Positions 1 to 6,543 of a stretch of DNA of 64,000 nucleotides are shown one piece after another. The DNA comes from Salinispora arenicola (lineage in GTDB: Bacteria; Actinomycetota; Actinomycetes; Mycobacteriales; Micromonosporaceae). The stretch's first letter is position 1. Each line of letters opens with the position of its first letter. The stretch is taken from the NCBI RefSeq assembly GCF_006716065.1, contig NZ_VFOL01000001.1:3534001-3598000 (forward strand), in the 5' to 3' direction. Made by a program: the position numbers and the translations under genes. The notes under the pieces are model-generated. The model made no database searches, had not been told where the DNA came from, and was given only the letters and a program-made list of their open reading frames with translations.

Positions 1-399
1 GACCTGCTCGACCTCGAACGGACGGTCGCGGAGAACGTCGCCGGATACGCGCCGGACCGGCCGCAGTCGGAACGGATGAACCTGCTCGCTCGGTTCCTGT
101 TCCGGGGAACGCGGGCGCATCTGCCGGTTGGGGTGCTCTCTGGTGGGGAACGCCTGCGCGCCACGCTCGCCTGCGTCCTGTACGCCGAGCCGGCCCCACA
201 CCTGCTGCTGCTCGACGAGCCCACCAACAACCTCGATCTGGTCAGCGTCCGGCAGTTGGAGACCGCGCTCCAGGCGTACCGGGGGGCGTTCGTTGTGGTC
301 AGCCACGACGAACGGTTCCTCACCGAGATCGGGGTCCGGCGGTGGTTGCGGCTCGACGACGGGCGGCTGCGGGAGTTCGCAGCCCCCGACGGCGACTGA
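1..399 (+). CDS. ABC-F family ATPase, C-terminal part (5' end outside window)
   Basis: This is the C-terminal end of a soluble ABC ATPase whose start lies left of the window; the frame is open from base 1. The second nucleotide-binding domain shows the ABC signature LSGGERLR (about 139-162), a Walker B ending in LLLLDEPTNNLD (about 205-240) and the H-switch SHDERF (about 301-318). The DEPTNNLD form without membrane segments is typical of ABC-F proteins, which act on the ribosome and include macrolide and lincosamide protection factors as well as housekeeping translation factors. The sequence does not show which of these roles applies. The protein ends soon after the H-loop, as is usual for the family. 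It is separated from the next, convergent gene by about 110 bp with no clear hairpin. It may be a resistance gene, but its distance from the PKS operon makes that speculative. Confidence 0.88.
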   Translation, partial: DLLDLERTVAENVAGYAPDRPQSERMNLLARFLFRGTRAHLPVGVLSGGERLRATLACVLYAEPAPHLLLLDEPTNNLDLVSVRQLETALQAYRGAFVVVSHDERFLTEIGVRRWLRLDDGRLREFAAPDGD

Positions 400-507
400 C
401 ACCGCCGGGCCGGGCGAAGGACGAAACGGTGGGGACGGGGATTGCCAGAGCAGGTGATGGTGGCCGGCGGTGACAGCGCTGAACGCGACGGAGGTGGCCG
501 TGGCGGG

Positions 508-975
508 TCAAGCGCCAGCCGATGTTGACCTACGCTTCCGGACAAGGAACGCCTCGATGCGGTCGAACGCGCCGGCCCACCCCTCGCTGACAAAGAAGTC
601 CCGGATCTCCGGGGTGGGGAAGCCGCTTTGGACGACGGTCACCTGCGTACCGCCGTCGTCGTCTTCGAAGGTGACCTCGATACGGGTGGTCATGGTGTCG
701 CCGTCTGGACTCGAGCCGGTCGCATCAGTGACGAGCCGGTGTGGTCGGTCGATCTCGATGAATGTCTGCGTCTCCCGGAACAGTGCGTCAGGGCTGGCCC
801 CCCACACCACTGTCTGTTTCCCGCCGACCCGCAGGTCCACCTCGATCTCCACGATGTCGGGCTTCTCGTGCAGGATGTTGAACCAGATCTTCTGCTGCTC
901 CGCGTCGGTGTATGCGTCGAAGACCTCCTCCGGTGTCGCCGGCAGGTGCCGCGTCATCCGCAAGTCGAGAGTCAT
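508..975 (-). CDS. SRPBCC / AHSA1-like (activator of Hsp90 ATPase homologue) protein
   Basis: The 155-residue product begins MTLDLRMTRHLPATPEEVF and has the pattern of the START-like SRPBCC fold found in AHSA1-family proteins: an N-terminal strand, a helix beginning PEEVFDAYTD, then a WFNI stretch, a run of antiparallel strands ending in GTQVTVVQSGF, and a long C-terminal helix (WAGAFDRIEAFLV). Such proteins bind hydrophobic ligands in a cavity, and they are commonly encoded directly after an ArsR-type regulator, as here. The ATG lies inside the upstream regulator's reading frame, so the two are co-transcribed and probably translationally coupled. No substrate can be named. Both genes look like a small stress or detoxification operon unrelated to the polyketide cluster. 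Confidence 0.82.
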   Translation of the reverse strand: MTLDLRMTRHLPATPEEVFDAYTDAEQQKIWFNILHEKPDIVEIEVDLRVGGKQTVVWGASPDALFRETQTFIEIDRPHRLVTDATGSSPDGDTMTTRIEVTFEDDDGGTQVTVVQSGFPTPEIRDFFVSEGWAGAFDRIEAFLVRKRRSTSAGA

Positions 976-1315
976 GTAGTGGATCCTTCGCTTCGTGTTG
1001 GAGAGTGAGGTAGGCGTCGAGGCCGTCGAGGCGACGCGCCCAGAGACGCTGGTAGAAGCTGATCCAGGTCATCGCTTCGTCCAGCGGGGCCGGGGCCAAC
1101 CGGCAGTGCCGGGACCGCCCGACCTTCTCGGTCACGATGAGACCCGCATCTTCCAGCACCTGAAGGTGTTTCTTCATGCCGGTCAGGCTGATCCCAGCCG
1201 GCGTCGCGAGGTCACCGACGGTGGCCGGGCCGTCGCCCAGCCGCACCAGGACACGGCGGCGGATCGGGTCGGCCAGGCTGGCGAAGACGCGATCGAGTGC
1301 CTTCTGCTGAACCAT
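788..1315 (-). CDS. ArsR-family winged-helix repressor
   Basis: From the ATG at 1315 the product is 175 residues. Residues 1-105 form a typical ArsR winged helix: LASLADPIRRRVLVRL-type helix 1, the recognition region ISLTGMKKHLQVLEDAGLI, and the wing VTEKVGRSRHCRLAP. This variant, followed by an SRPBCC gene, lacks the cysteine metal sites of arsenic or cadmium sensors, so the signal is unknown. The ATG was chosen because the helix-turn-helix begins at once and because the operator palindromes lie just upstream; the frame stays open to 1540, but that extension is arginine-rich and not protein-like. The frame runs 188 bases into the SRPBCC gene before a stop at 788. Family members usually end near residue 110, so the last 60 or so residues are odd and may reflect a lost stop or a frameshift. 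Confidence 0.8.
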   Translation of the reverse strand: MVQQKALDRVFASLADPIRRRVLVRLGDGPATVGDLATPAGISLTGMKKHLQVLEDAGLIVTEKVGRSRHCRLAPAPLDEAMTWISFYQRLWARRLDGLDAYLTLQHEAKDPLHDSRLADDAAPAGDTGGGLRRIHRRGAAEDLVQHPAREARHRGDRGGPAGRRETDSGVGGQP

Positions 1316-1317
1316 GC

Positions 1318-1350
1318 GGTTCACTGTACGACAGTGAACCGATCGGTTCA
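1318..1350. promoter_or_regulatory. Double palindromic operator at the ArsR gene start
   Basis: Two perfect palindromes overlap here. The first has 10-base arms, GGTTCACTGT (1318-1327) and ACAGTGAACC (1331-1340), around a 3-base spacer. The second is the 16-base palindrome TGAACCGATCGGTTCA (1335-1350). They share the TGAACC element, so three half-sites sit in a row. The array begins 2 bases upstream of the repressor ATG, exactly where a ribosome binding site would be. This is the expected layout for autorepression and suggests a very short or leaderless transcript. Confidence 0.75.
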
Positions 1351-1363
1351 ATAGTATGCGGCG

Positions 1364-1501
1364 ATGAACGACAAGATCATGGCTGACGGTTCGCCCAGCG
1401 GGATGGCGCCCGCCACCGGCGCGCACGTGGTGCCGCGCGGCGTCGTCACCCGACCGCTGTATCCGATCCGTCCGCCGTGGCCGGCGGAGGCGTGGATGTG
1501 A
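1364..1501 (+). CDS. Possible 45-residue small ORF divergent from ArsR
   Basis: An ATG at 1364 opens a 45-codon frame ending with TGA at 1499-1501. The product is rich in proline, with no recognised domain, signal peptide or membrane segment. It starts 13 bases after the ArsR operator and would be controlled by it, but I see no ribosome binding site. It could be a remnant of a lost divergent gene or chance. Reported only because it sits where a divergent target of the repressor would be. Confidence 0.18.
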   Translation: MNDKIMADGSPSGMAPATGAHVVPRGVVTRPLYPIRPPWPAEAWM

Positions 1502-1658
1502 CGAAGGCCGAGATTCGAACCGGCCGTAGCTGATGTCCACGTCCCTGGCGCCGAGCCCGCGGTATCTCGTGACCGCTACGGGGCGTGGTCCACCGCCTTT
1601 GCCCTGGCGCGGGGGTCAGAGCTGCTGGGGTGGCGGTTCGTGGATGGAAGTGATCAGG

Positions 1659-2246
1659 TCAGGGGTAACGGCGCAGCCCTGCGATGAGCAGTCCGACCAG
1701 GCGCCGTGCCTCGTAGCGGGGGTCGCGGCCCGCGCCGATGCAGAGGTTGCCCACACCGCGCATGAGCTCGTAGGCCGCCACGTCGGGACGGACCTCACCC
1801 GCCGTCGCGGCGGCGTCGAGCAACCGAGCACATACGGGGACGAGGCGGTCGAGGAAGTAGGCGTGCAGCGCCTCGAAGGTGGCGTCGTCGGACTGCAGCG
1901 CTTCGGCGAGGCCGTGCTTGGTGACCAGGAAGTCGACGAAGAGGTCGATCCACCGAGCCAGGGCGGCGTACGGGGTGTCGCTGGTCGCCAACAGGGTCGG
2001 GCCGGCCTCGGCGCAGGCTTCGACCTGGTGCCGATAGACGGCGACGATGAGGTCGGCGCGCGTCGGAAAGTGGCGGTAGATCGTGCCGACACCCACCCCG
2101 GCCCGGGCGGCGATGTCGCGCACCGGCACGTCGACGCCGGCGGCGAGGAAGGCCGCGCCGGCGGCATCGAGCAGGCTCCGCTCGTTGCGGCGGGCGTCGG
2201 CGCGCTTTCGCGCGGATGCCTGTGACCCTCGGTCGGATTCGCCCAC
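1659..2246 (-). CDS. TetR-family transcriptional repressor
   Basis: The GTG at 2246 is preceded by a strong GGAGG with about 9 bases of spacing, so I prefer it to the upstream in-frame starts. The 195-residue product has the TetR N-terminal helix-turn-helix: LLDAAGAAFLAAGVD, then VRDIAARAGVGVGTIYRHFPTRADL, the family's hallmark GT(I/L)YRHF motif. The C-terminal two thirds are helical and variable, forming the ligand pocket and dimer interface. The gene is divergent from the alpha/beta hydrolase at 2405, and two inverted repeats lie between them. It most likely represses itself and the hydrolase. The inducer is unknown. Confidence 0.9.
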   Translation of the reverse strand: MGESDRGSQASARKRADARRNERSLLDAAGAAFLAAGVDVPVRDIAARAGVGVGTIYRHFPTRADLIVAVYRHQVEACAEAGPTLLATSDTPYAALARWIDLFVDFLVTKHGLAEALQSDDATFEALHAYFLDRLVPVCARLLDAAATAGEVRPDVAAYELMRGVGNLCIGAGRDPRYEARRLVGLLIAGLRRYP

Positions 2247-2280
2247 GGTGCTGTTACCTCCATCACATGCAATTGGATGT

Positions 2281-2293
2281 GGAACTGTGTTCC
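2281..2293. promoter_or_regulatory. Inverted repeat, likely TetR operator 1
   Basis: GGAAC-TGT-GTTCC is a perfect inverted repeat with 5-base arms. It lies 34 bases upstream of the TetR start and shares the GGAAC/GTTCC core and 3-base spacer with the longer repeat at 2309-2327. The shared core and spacing suggest two binding sites for the same repressor in the divergent promoter region. Confidence 0.55.
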
Positions 2294-2308
2294 GTATCCT
2301 TGAGGTTG

Positions 2309-2327
2309 AACGGAACAAGGTTCCGTT
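2309..2327. promoter_or_regulatory. Inverted repeat, likely TetR operator 2
   Basis: AACGGAAC-AAG-GTTCCGTT is a perfect inverted repeat with 8-base arms and a 3-base spacer, the size expected for a TetR dimer site. It lies about 78 bases upstream of the hydrolase ATG and 62 bases upstream of the TetR GTG, so it can control both directions. Confidence 0.7.
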
Positions 2328-2404
2328 TACCTTGAGCGTCAGAGCGATCGCTCTAGTCCATGTGCGTGCACCACCCACCACACCACTATCGAGGAGAATC
2401 ATCC

Positions 2405-3334
2405 ATGTTCAACGGCAACGCAGCGGCAGGAGCGCCCACTCCGATCGTCTCGGTCAGTCCGGTGACGCTGCCGGCCGCGGACCGTGGCGAGGACCTGCAG
2501 GTGCGGGTCTCGGCCCCCGTGGCCGGACGCGAGCTACCGATCATCGTCTTCTCACACGGCTTCGGCAAGTCGATGAAGGCATACGCCCCGCTGGTCGACT
2601 ACTGGGCAGCTCACGGCTTCGTGGTGGCCCAGCCCACCCACCTCGACTCTCGCACCCTGAACATTACGCCCGACGATCCACGGCACTCCGAGATCTGGCG
2701 CTTCCGCGTCGCGGACCTGAAGCGCATCCTCGACCACCTCGACGTCATCGAGGCCGCCGTTCCCGGTCTCGACGGGCGACTCGACCCTGGTCGGATCGCC
2801 GCCGTCGGACACTCCTGGGGTGGCCAGACGGTGGGCATGCTGCTGGGCGCGCGGGTCCTCGGTGCCGATGGCCTGCCCGGCGAAGACATGTCCGACTCGC
2901 GAGTCACGGCTGGTGTGCTGCTGTCCACAACCGGCACGGGCGGGGCCGACCTGAGTCCCTTCGCCGCTGAGCACTTTCCCTTCATGAGTCCGAGCTTCGC
3001 GGACATGACGACGCCGACCCTCGTGGTGGCGGGGGACAAGGACCAGTCGCCGCTGTCCGTCCGAGGGCCGGACTGGTTCACCGACCCGTACCACCTGAGC
3101 CCCGGCCCCAAGGGCCTGCTCACCCTGTTTGGAGCGGAGCACTCCCTGGGCGGCGTCGCTGGTGACGCGGTGACGGAAACGACCGACGAGAGTCCCGAAC
3201 GGGTTGCCCTCATCCAGCGGATCACCTGGGCCTACCTGCGCAGCACGCTCTATCCTGGCGACGACACGTGGTCGGCGGTGCGTACCGCGATGAGCGCTGA
3301 CATCGATCAACTGGGGCGGATCTCCGTCAAGTAA
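2405..3334 (+). CDS. Alpha/beta hydrolase, chlorophyllase / PAF-acetylhydrolase-like
   Basis: The ATG at 2405 follows GAGGAG with 7-8 bases of spacing; an upstream in-frame start at 2360 lacks this. The 309-residue product is an alpha/beta hydrolase. It has the strand-turn IIVFSHGFGKS (oxyanion region), the nucleophile elbow GHSWGG with Ser137, an acid-bearing VVAGDKDQSPLS and a catalytic histidine in GAEHSLGG. The PTHLDSRTL segment and overall length resemble bacterial enzymes annotated as chlorophyllase-like or dienelactone-hydrolase-like esterases. It is probably cytoplasmic, since no signal peptide is visible. It is divergent from, and likely repressed by, the TetR protein. A detoxifying esterase is the simplest inference; the substrate is unknown. 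Confidence 0.85.
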   Translation: MFNGNAAAGAPTPIVSVSPVTLPAADRGEDLQVRVSAPVAGRELPIIVFSHGFGKSMKAYAPLVDYWAAHGFVVAQPTHLDSRTLNITPDDPRHSEIWRFRVADLKRILDHLDVIEAAVPGLDGRLDPGRIAAVGHSWGGQTVGMLLGARVLGADGLPGEDMSDSRVTAGVLLSTTGTGGADLSPFAAEHFPFMSPSFADMTTPTLVVAGDKDQSPLSVRGPDWFTDPYHLSPGPKGLLTLFGAEHSLGGVAGDAVTETTDESPERVALIQRITWAYLRSTLYPGDDTWSAVRTAMSADIDQLGRISVK

Positions 3335-3366
3335 ACGGGTTGTCGCGTAGGTGACCCCGTGGCTGC

Positions 3367-3409
3367 GCGGAACTCCGGTGGACATAGTGCACATCCACCG
3401 GAGTTCCGC
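3367..3409. terminator. Hairpin terminator between convergent genes
   Basis: A perfect 16-bp stem (arms 3367-3382 and 3394-3409) with an 11-base loop lies 33 bases after the hydrolase stop and 134 bases after the ferredoxin stop on the other strand. There is no U-tract, as is usual in actinobacteria. It can serve both converging transcripts. Confidence 0.75.
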
Positions 3410-3543
3410 CTTCGCCGCTCAACCACCCCTGGCCAAGCGATTCTCGGTCGTGGACACACGGCTGCGGCAGCACAGATCCCGTCACCCGAGGCACCGTGGG
3501 GCGTGCAGAACCCGTTGGGTAGCAGATCCCCGCCTCATGCCAG

Positions 3544-3756
3544 TCAGTACGTCAGCGTGAGGGCGACCGCCGGGCAGTTGTTGACGGCGTCTTCGATGTC
3601 CGAGGTAACGTCCGCAGGCGGCACACCGTCGCGGAACGTCACCAAACCCTCCTCGTCCTGGTCGAACACGTCAGGTGCCATTACCAGGCACTGCCCTGAG
3701 CCCAGGCAGCGTTCCCGGTCGATGGCCACGGACCCGGTCCCGGTCGACGCACTCAC
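3544..3756 (-). CDS. Ferredoxin, 3Fe-4S type, P450 partner
   Basis: The 70-residue product has the compact actinobacterial P450-ferredoxin layout: VAIDRERCLGSGQCLVMAPDVF near the N-terminus and CPAVAL near the C-terminus, giving three cysteines for a 3Fe-4S cluster with Gly in place of the second cysteine of a 4Fe-4S motif. It passes electrons from a ferredoxin reductase to a P450. I chose the GTG at 3756 because it overlaps the stop of the upstream P450 gene as GTGA, which is standard coupling; a longer in-frame extension to 3786 lies inside the P450 gene. It most likely serves that P450 and possibly the P450 within the PKS operon. No reductase gene is in the window. Confidence 0.88.
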   Translation of the reverse strand: MSASTGTGSVAIDRERCLGSGQCLVMAPDVFDQDEEGLVTFRDGVPPADVTSDIEDAVNNCPAVALTLTY

Positions 3757-4967
3757 CACGCCACCCTGAGTTCCTCGATGCCCCACACCAGGTGCCGGTA
3801 TTTGAACGGCAACTCCTCGAACGGGGTGACCAGGTGAAGCCCAGGCAGCCGCCGCAGCACGGTGTCAAGGGCGATCTGCATCTCGACCCGTGCCAGATTC
3901 TGCCCCATGCACTGGTGAATGCCGTGGCTGAAGGCCAGGTGGTTGCGGGCATTGCGACGAATGTCCAACCTGTGCGGCTCGGGGAAAACCGTGCCGTCGC
4001 GGGCGATGGTGTTGAGCACCAACAGCATGCTCTCACCCGCACGGACCAACTGTCCGCCGACCTGCAGGTCGGCCGTCGCGATCCGGGACACGGCGACGGC
4101 GACGCTGAAGTAACGCAGAAACTCCTCCACCGCCGAGGGCATCAGCGACGGGTCGGTCCGTAGCTGCTCGGCGATTTCCGGCCGTTCCAGCATGGTCGCG
4201 GTGGCGAGCGTGAGGGTGTTGGCGGTCGTCTCGTGCCCCCCCACCAGCAGTAGCAGCCCGAGAGCGACCAGCGCCTCGTGGTCGAACGCCTCTGTCTCGC
4301 GGTTGCTGACGATCAGACGGCTCAGCACGTCGTCGCCGGGGTGGCTGCTCTTTTCCTGGATGAGCTGCTCGAAGTAGGCCAGCAGTTCGTCGATCGCCTG
4401 CTTCTGGGCGGCGACGGGCACGTCCCGCCGTAGCTGAAGCGCGGTTCGTTCCTGGAAGTAGTCGTGGTCGGCGAACGGTACGCCGAGCATCTCGCAGATG
4501 ACCGCTGAGGGAACCTTCATCGCAAAGTGCTTGCTGAAGTCCGCTCCCGGGCCTGCCGCGATGAGCTGTTCGAGGTGGAAGTCGACGAGCTGCTGAATGC
4601 GGGGCCGCATTGCCTGCGCCTGCCGCACGGTGAACTCGCTGATCAACAGACGCCGCCGCTCGGTGTGCAGGGGCGGGTCGTCGCCCAACAAGATGTATGT
4701 CCACCGAGCCACCTGCGCGACGACCGCATCGGGGTTCGGTACCGGATAGGGAAAGTTCGGGTGCCTGCGGTCGACGCTGACACAGGGCTCGGTGAGGACC
4801 TGACGGGCGAGCGCGTGGCCGGTGATCAGCCAGGTCGGCCGGCCTGATGGCAGAAGCACCTTCGCAATCGGCTTCTCCGACTGGATCGCGAGGTATTCGG
4901 CCGGCGGAAGCAACGGGTCTGCCGGGTCACGCAACTTCGGATATGTGGGCAGCGGAAGACTCGACAC
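3753..4967 (-). CDS. Cytochrome P450
   Basis: From the GTG at 4967, preceded by AGGAG about 10 bases upstream, the product is 404 residues, the usual length of a soluble bacterial P450. The I-helix reads LLLLVGGHETTANTL, with the oxygen-binding Gly-His-Glu-Thr-Thr group. The K-helix ExxR is in VEEFLRYF, and the haem loop FSHGIHQCMGQNLA carries the thiolate Cys at about residue 353. The frame is open back to 5294, but that extension has no P450 similarity. It is coupled to the ferredoxin downstream. Enzymes of this class hydroxylate or epoxidise natural products or xenobiotics. It may tailor the polyketide, since it lies about 1.6 kb from the pathway regulator, but the gap between them makes membership in the cluster uncertain. 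Confidence 0.93.
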   Translation of the reverse strand: MSSLPLPTYPKLRDPADPLLPPAEYLAIQSEKPIAKVLLPSGRPTWLITGHALARQVLTEPCVSVDRRHPNFPYPVPNPDAVVAQVARWTYILLGDDPPLHTERRRLLISEFTVRQAQAMRPRIQQLVDFHLEQLIAAGPGADFSKHFAMKVPSAVICEMLGVPFADHDYFQERTALQLRRDVPVAAQKQAIDELLAYFEQLIQEKSSHPGDDVLSRLIVSNRETEAFDHEALVALGLLLLVGGHETTANTLTLATATMLERPEIAEQLRTDPSLMPSAVEEFLRYFSVAVAVSRIATADLQVGGQLVRAGESMLLVLNTIARDGTVFPEPHRLDIRRNARNHLAFSHGIHQCMGQNLARVEMQIALDTVLRRLPGLHLVTPFEELPFKYRHLVWGIEELRVAW

Positions 4968-5556
4968 GGTGCATGTGCTCCTGACTGCGGCGTCGCGAGG
5001 TGGCGCCAGCGGTTGGGGTCCGGATCGCAGTGGCCAGGGCCCGGGCCACGGACTGGGTTGTGTGGGCGGGCTCGGCACTTCAGCGCCCCGGCGGTGTCCC
5101 GGATCAGCGTCCCTGCCATCAGGCAGCCAGCATCGATGTCCAGACCCAGCGGAAGCAGCAGCCCGGCGATGCCCACCCGGACACCAGTTGCGCCCTCGGC
5201 CGCGTAGCATCGCGGCGCCCACCTGGCCGGGCAGCGGGATACGCCTCGCCCCTGGAGATTGGGCACGAAAGGAGGGCGTCTGAGTACGTGTCATGGCCGA
5301 TCACCGCAAACCTGTGGAGGCTGATGTGTCCGCAGCTCCTTCAATGGTCCTGACCACCCCAGCAGGACGCAAGATTCGCCCGGCCCTGCCCCATGTCCGG
5401 CAGATAGCCCTTGACCTGGTTGTTCGGTGCCTAGACGGTATGTCGATGGGCGTCTGGTTGCCAGCTCGTGGCTCCGGTAATCGCGCATCCGAGGCCCATG
5501 GCTCGGCCGGTGACGAGGGTGGTGACCCATCCTGAGTGGTCGGCTTCGTGGAAGAG
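4968..5556. other. Gene-free stretch upstream of the P450
   Basis: I see no convincing gene here. The frames are open because of high GC but give proline- and arginine-rich translations without recognisable domains. The promoter of the P450-ferredoxin pair should lie in the part next to 4967. The rest, together with the cyclase fragment that follows, looks like decayed coding DNA. Confidence 0.5.
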
Positions 5557-5817
5557 TTATGTCGCTGTGTTGCCAGTGGCGGGTGGTGGCTCGTTGGTGG
5601 AAGGCGTGGCTTCGGTGTCGGTGAGGGTGCTCCAGACCGCATCACCCATCGCGTTGAAGCCGCGTAGTTGGTCACTGCCGATGTTTCCGACCAGCGCGGG
5701 GCCGGTGTTCACGCCGCAGCCTGCGGCGACGCCACCAACAGCCACATCCCCAAAAGCGGCAACACCATAGGAAACATTCAGACCAGACCCCTCGCCGGCA
5801 TCACCACCCGGCGCCTC
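5557..5817 (-). pseudogene. Fragment of a class III adenylate/guanylate cyclase
   Basis: A short minus-strand frame contains GCGVNTGPALVGNIGS followed by DQLRGFNAMGDAV. This is the central conserved stretch of class III nucleotide cyclases (family form: G-I-N-T-G-x-x-V-G-N-I-G-S then F-x-x-I-G-D-x-V-N). The match stops abruptly after GDAV, where intact proteins continue into the N-x-A-A-R-L segment with the transition-state Asn/Arg pair. A stop codon precedes it 26 codons upstream, and no metal-binding half is visible. It is therefore a remnant, not a working gene. It lies about 0.7 kb from a regulator that carries its own degenerate cyclase domain, but the two conserve different parts, so they need not be related. 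Confidence 0.6.
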
Positions 5818-6095
5818 CTACGACGAGCCGGCCCCACCCCAGGCAATCGCAATCACCCAGCCAACGAAACAGGTAACCCGGTGAGCTGTCGCCACACAGG
5901 CCTCACCATACGTGCCCCACAACACCCCACCGCCCGACGGCTATGGGTACTAGTACGCAGACACCCTCACCCACCGCGCGTTGACTTGCCACCGTGAAAC
6001 CACCCACTACTAACCCTGCTCAGCGGCATCACCCTCGGCACCCACGCCACCGATAGGAACGACGAACCACCAATCCCAGCCGCCGCCTCCACCAC

Positions 6096-6149
6096 CACGG
6101 CAGCATCCCCAACCACGGCAGCATCCCCAACCTCGGCACCATCCCCACC
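6096..6149 (+). repeat. 18-bp tandem repeat, two exact copies and one degenerate
   Basis: CACGGCAGCATCCCCAAC occurs exactly at 6096-6113 and 6114-6131, then a third unit with 4 changes at 6132-6149. One plus-strand frame reads HGSIPN-HGSIPN-LGTIPT and runs to a stop near 6241, but it has no start signal or known relative, so I do not call a gene. Confidence 0.7.
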
Positions 6150-6427
6150 GAAGCGCCCATCAACGCCACCCGGGCAGGACACCTCACCACCGGCACCCTC
6201 GCCATCTCGGTACGAAACAGCACCGCAGTCGACTACCTGTAGACACACCCTGTGTCCTGGCACGCTCAGGCCGCTACCTCGGCTCCCTGCATCTCCCGTC
6301 CGACGTGGCCGATAGCGCTGCACTGACAACGCCACCACTCTCCGTGGGCATCAATGCTGTGGAAGGCCAGCTGTGACAGGTGCATCGCTGAATCTCATCG
6401 AGTGCAAACATGCGATCGGTCCGGACG

Positions 6428-6449
6428 CTTGCAGGCGCGCCACTGCAAG
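6428..6449. promoter_or_regulatory. Inverted repeat upstream of the SARP gene
   Basis: CTTGCAG (6428-6434) and CTGCAAG (6443-6449) form a perfect 7-base inverted repeat with an 8-base gap, about 95 bases upstream of the GTG. The position suits an operator or activator site, but no binding protein can be named. Confidence 0.35.
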
Positions 6450-6543
6450 TTGCACTCTGGGCCTACGGCATGAACGTCTGCCGGGACAGCCGACGGTCTG
6501 GTGATCCGCGTCCTACGCCCGCACCGCGAGGAGGCAAGGTTAC

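Larger units (their letters stand above)
5821..6543. other. Long intergenic region upstream of the SARP regulator
   Basis: No gene is supported here. The left part looks like decayed coding DNA, including an 18-bp tandem repeat at 6096-6149. The right part should hold the promoter and any operators of the regulator: an inverted repeat lies at 6428-6449, and the ribosome binding site GAGGAGG is near 6528-6536. Confidence 0.5.

Noticed and set aside
1316..1540. Upstream extension of the ArsR frame
   Set aside because: It would read through the operator palindromes and gives arginine-rich sequence with no fold; the ATG at 1315 starts right at the conserved domain.
4968..5294. Upstream extension of the P450 frame
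   Set aside because: The extension is proline- and arginine-rich without P450 similarity. The GTG at 4967 has a ribosome binding site and gives the normal family length.
5293..5535. Short plus-strand frames between the P450 and the cyclase fragment
   Set aside because: Translations have no recognisable domain, no good ribosome binding site, and conflict with each other and with minus-strand frames.
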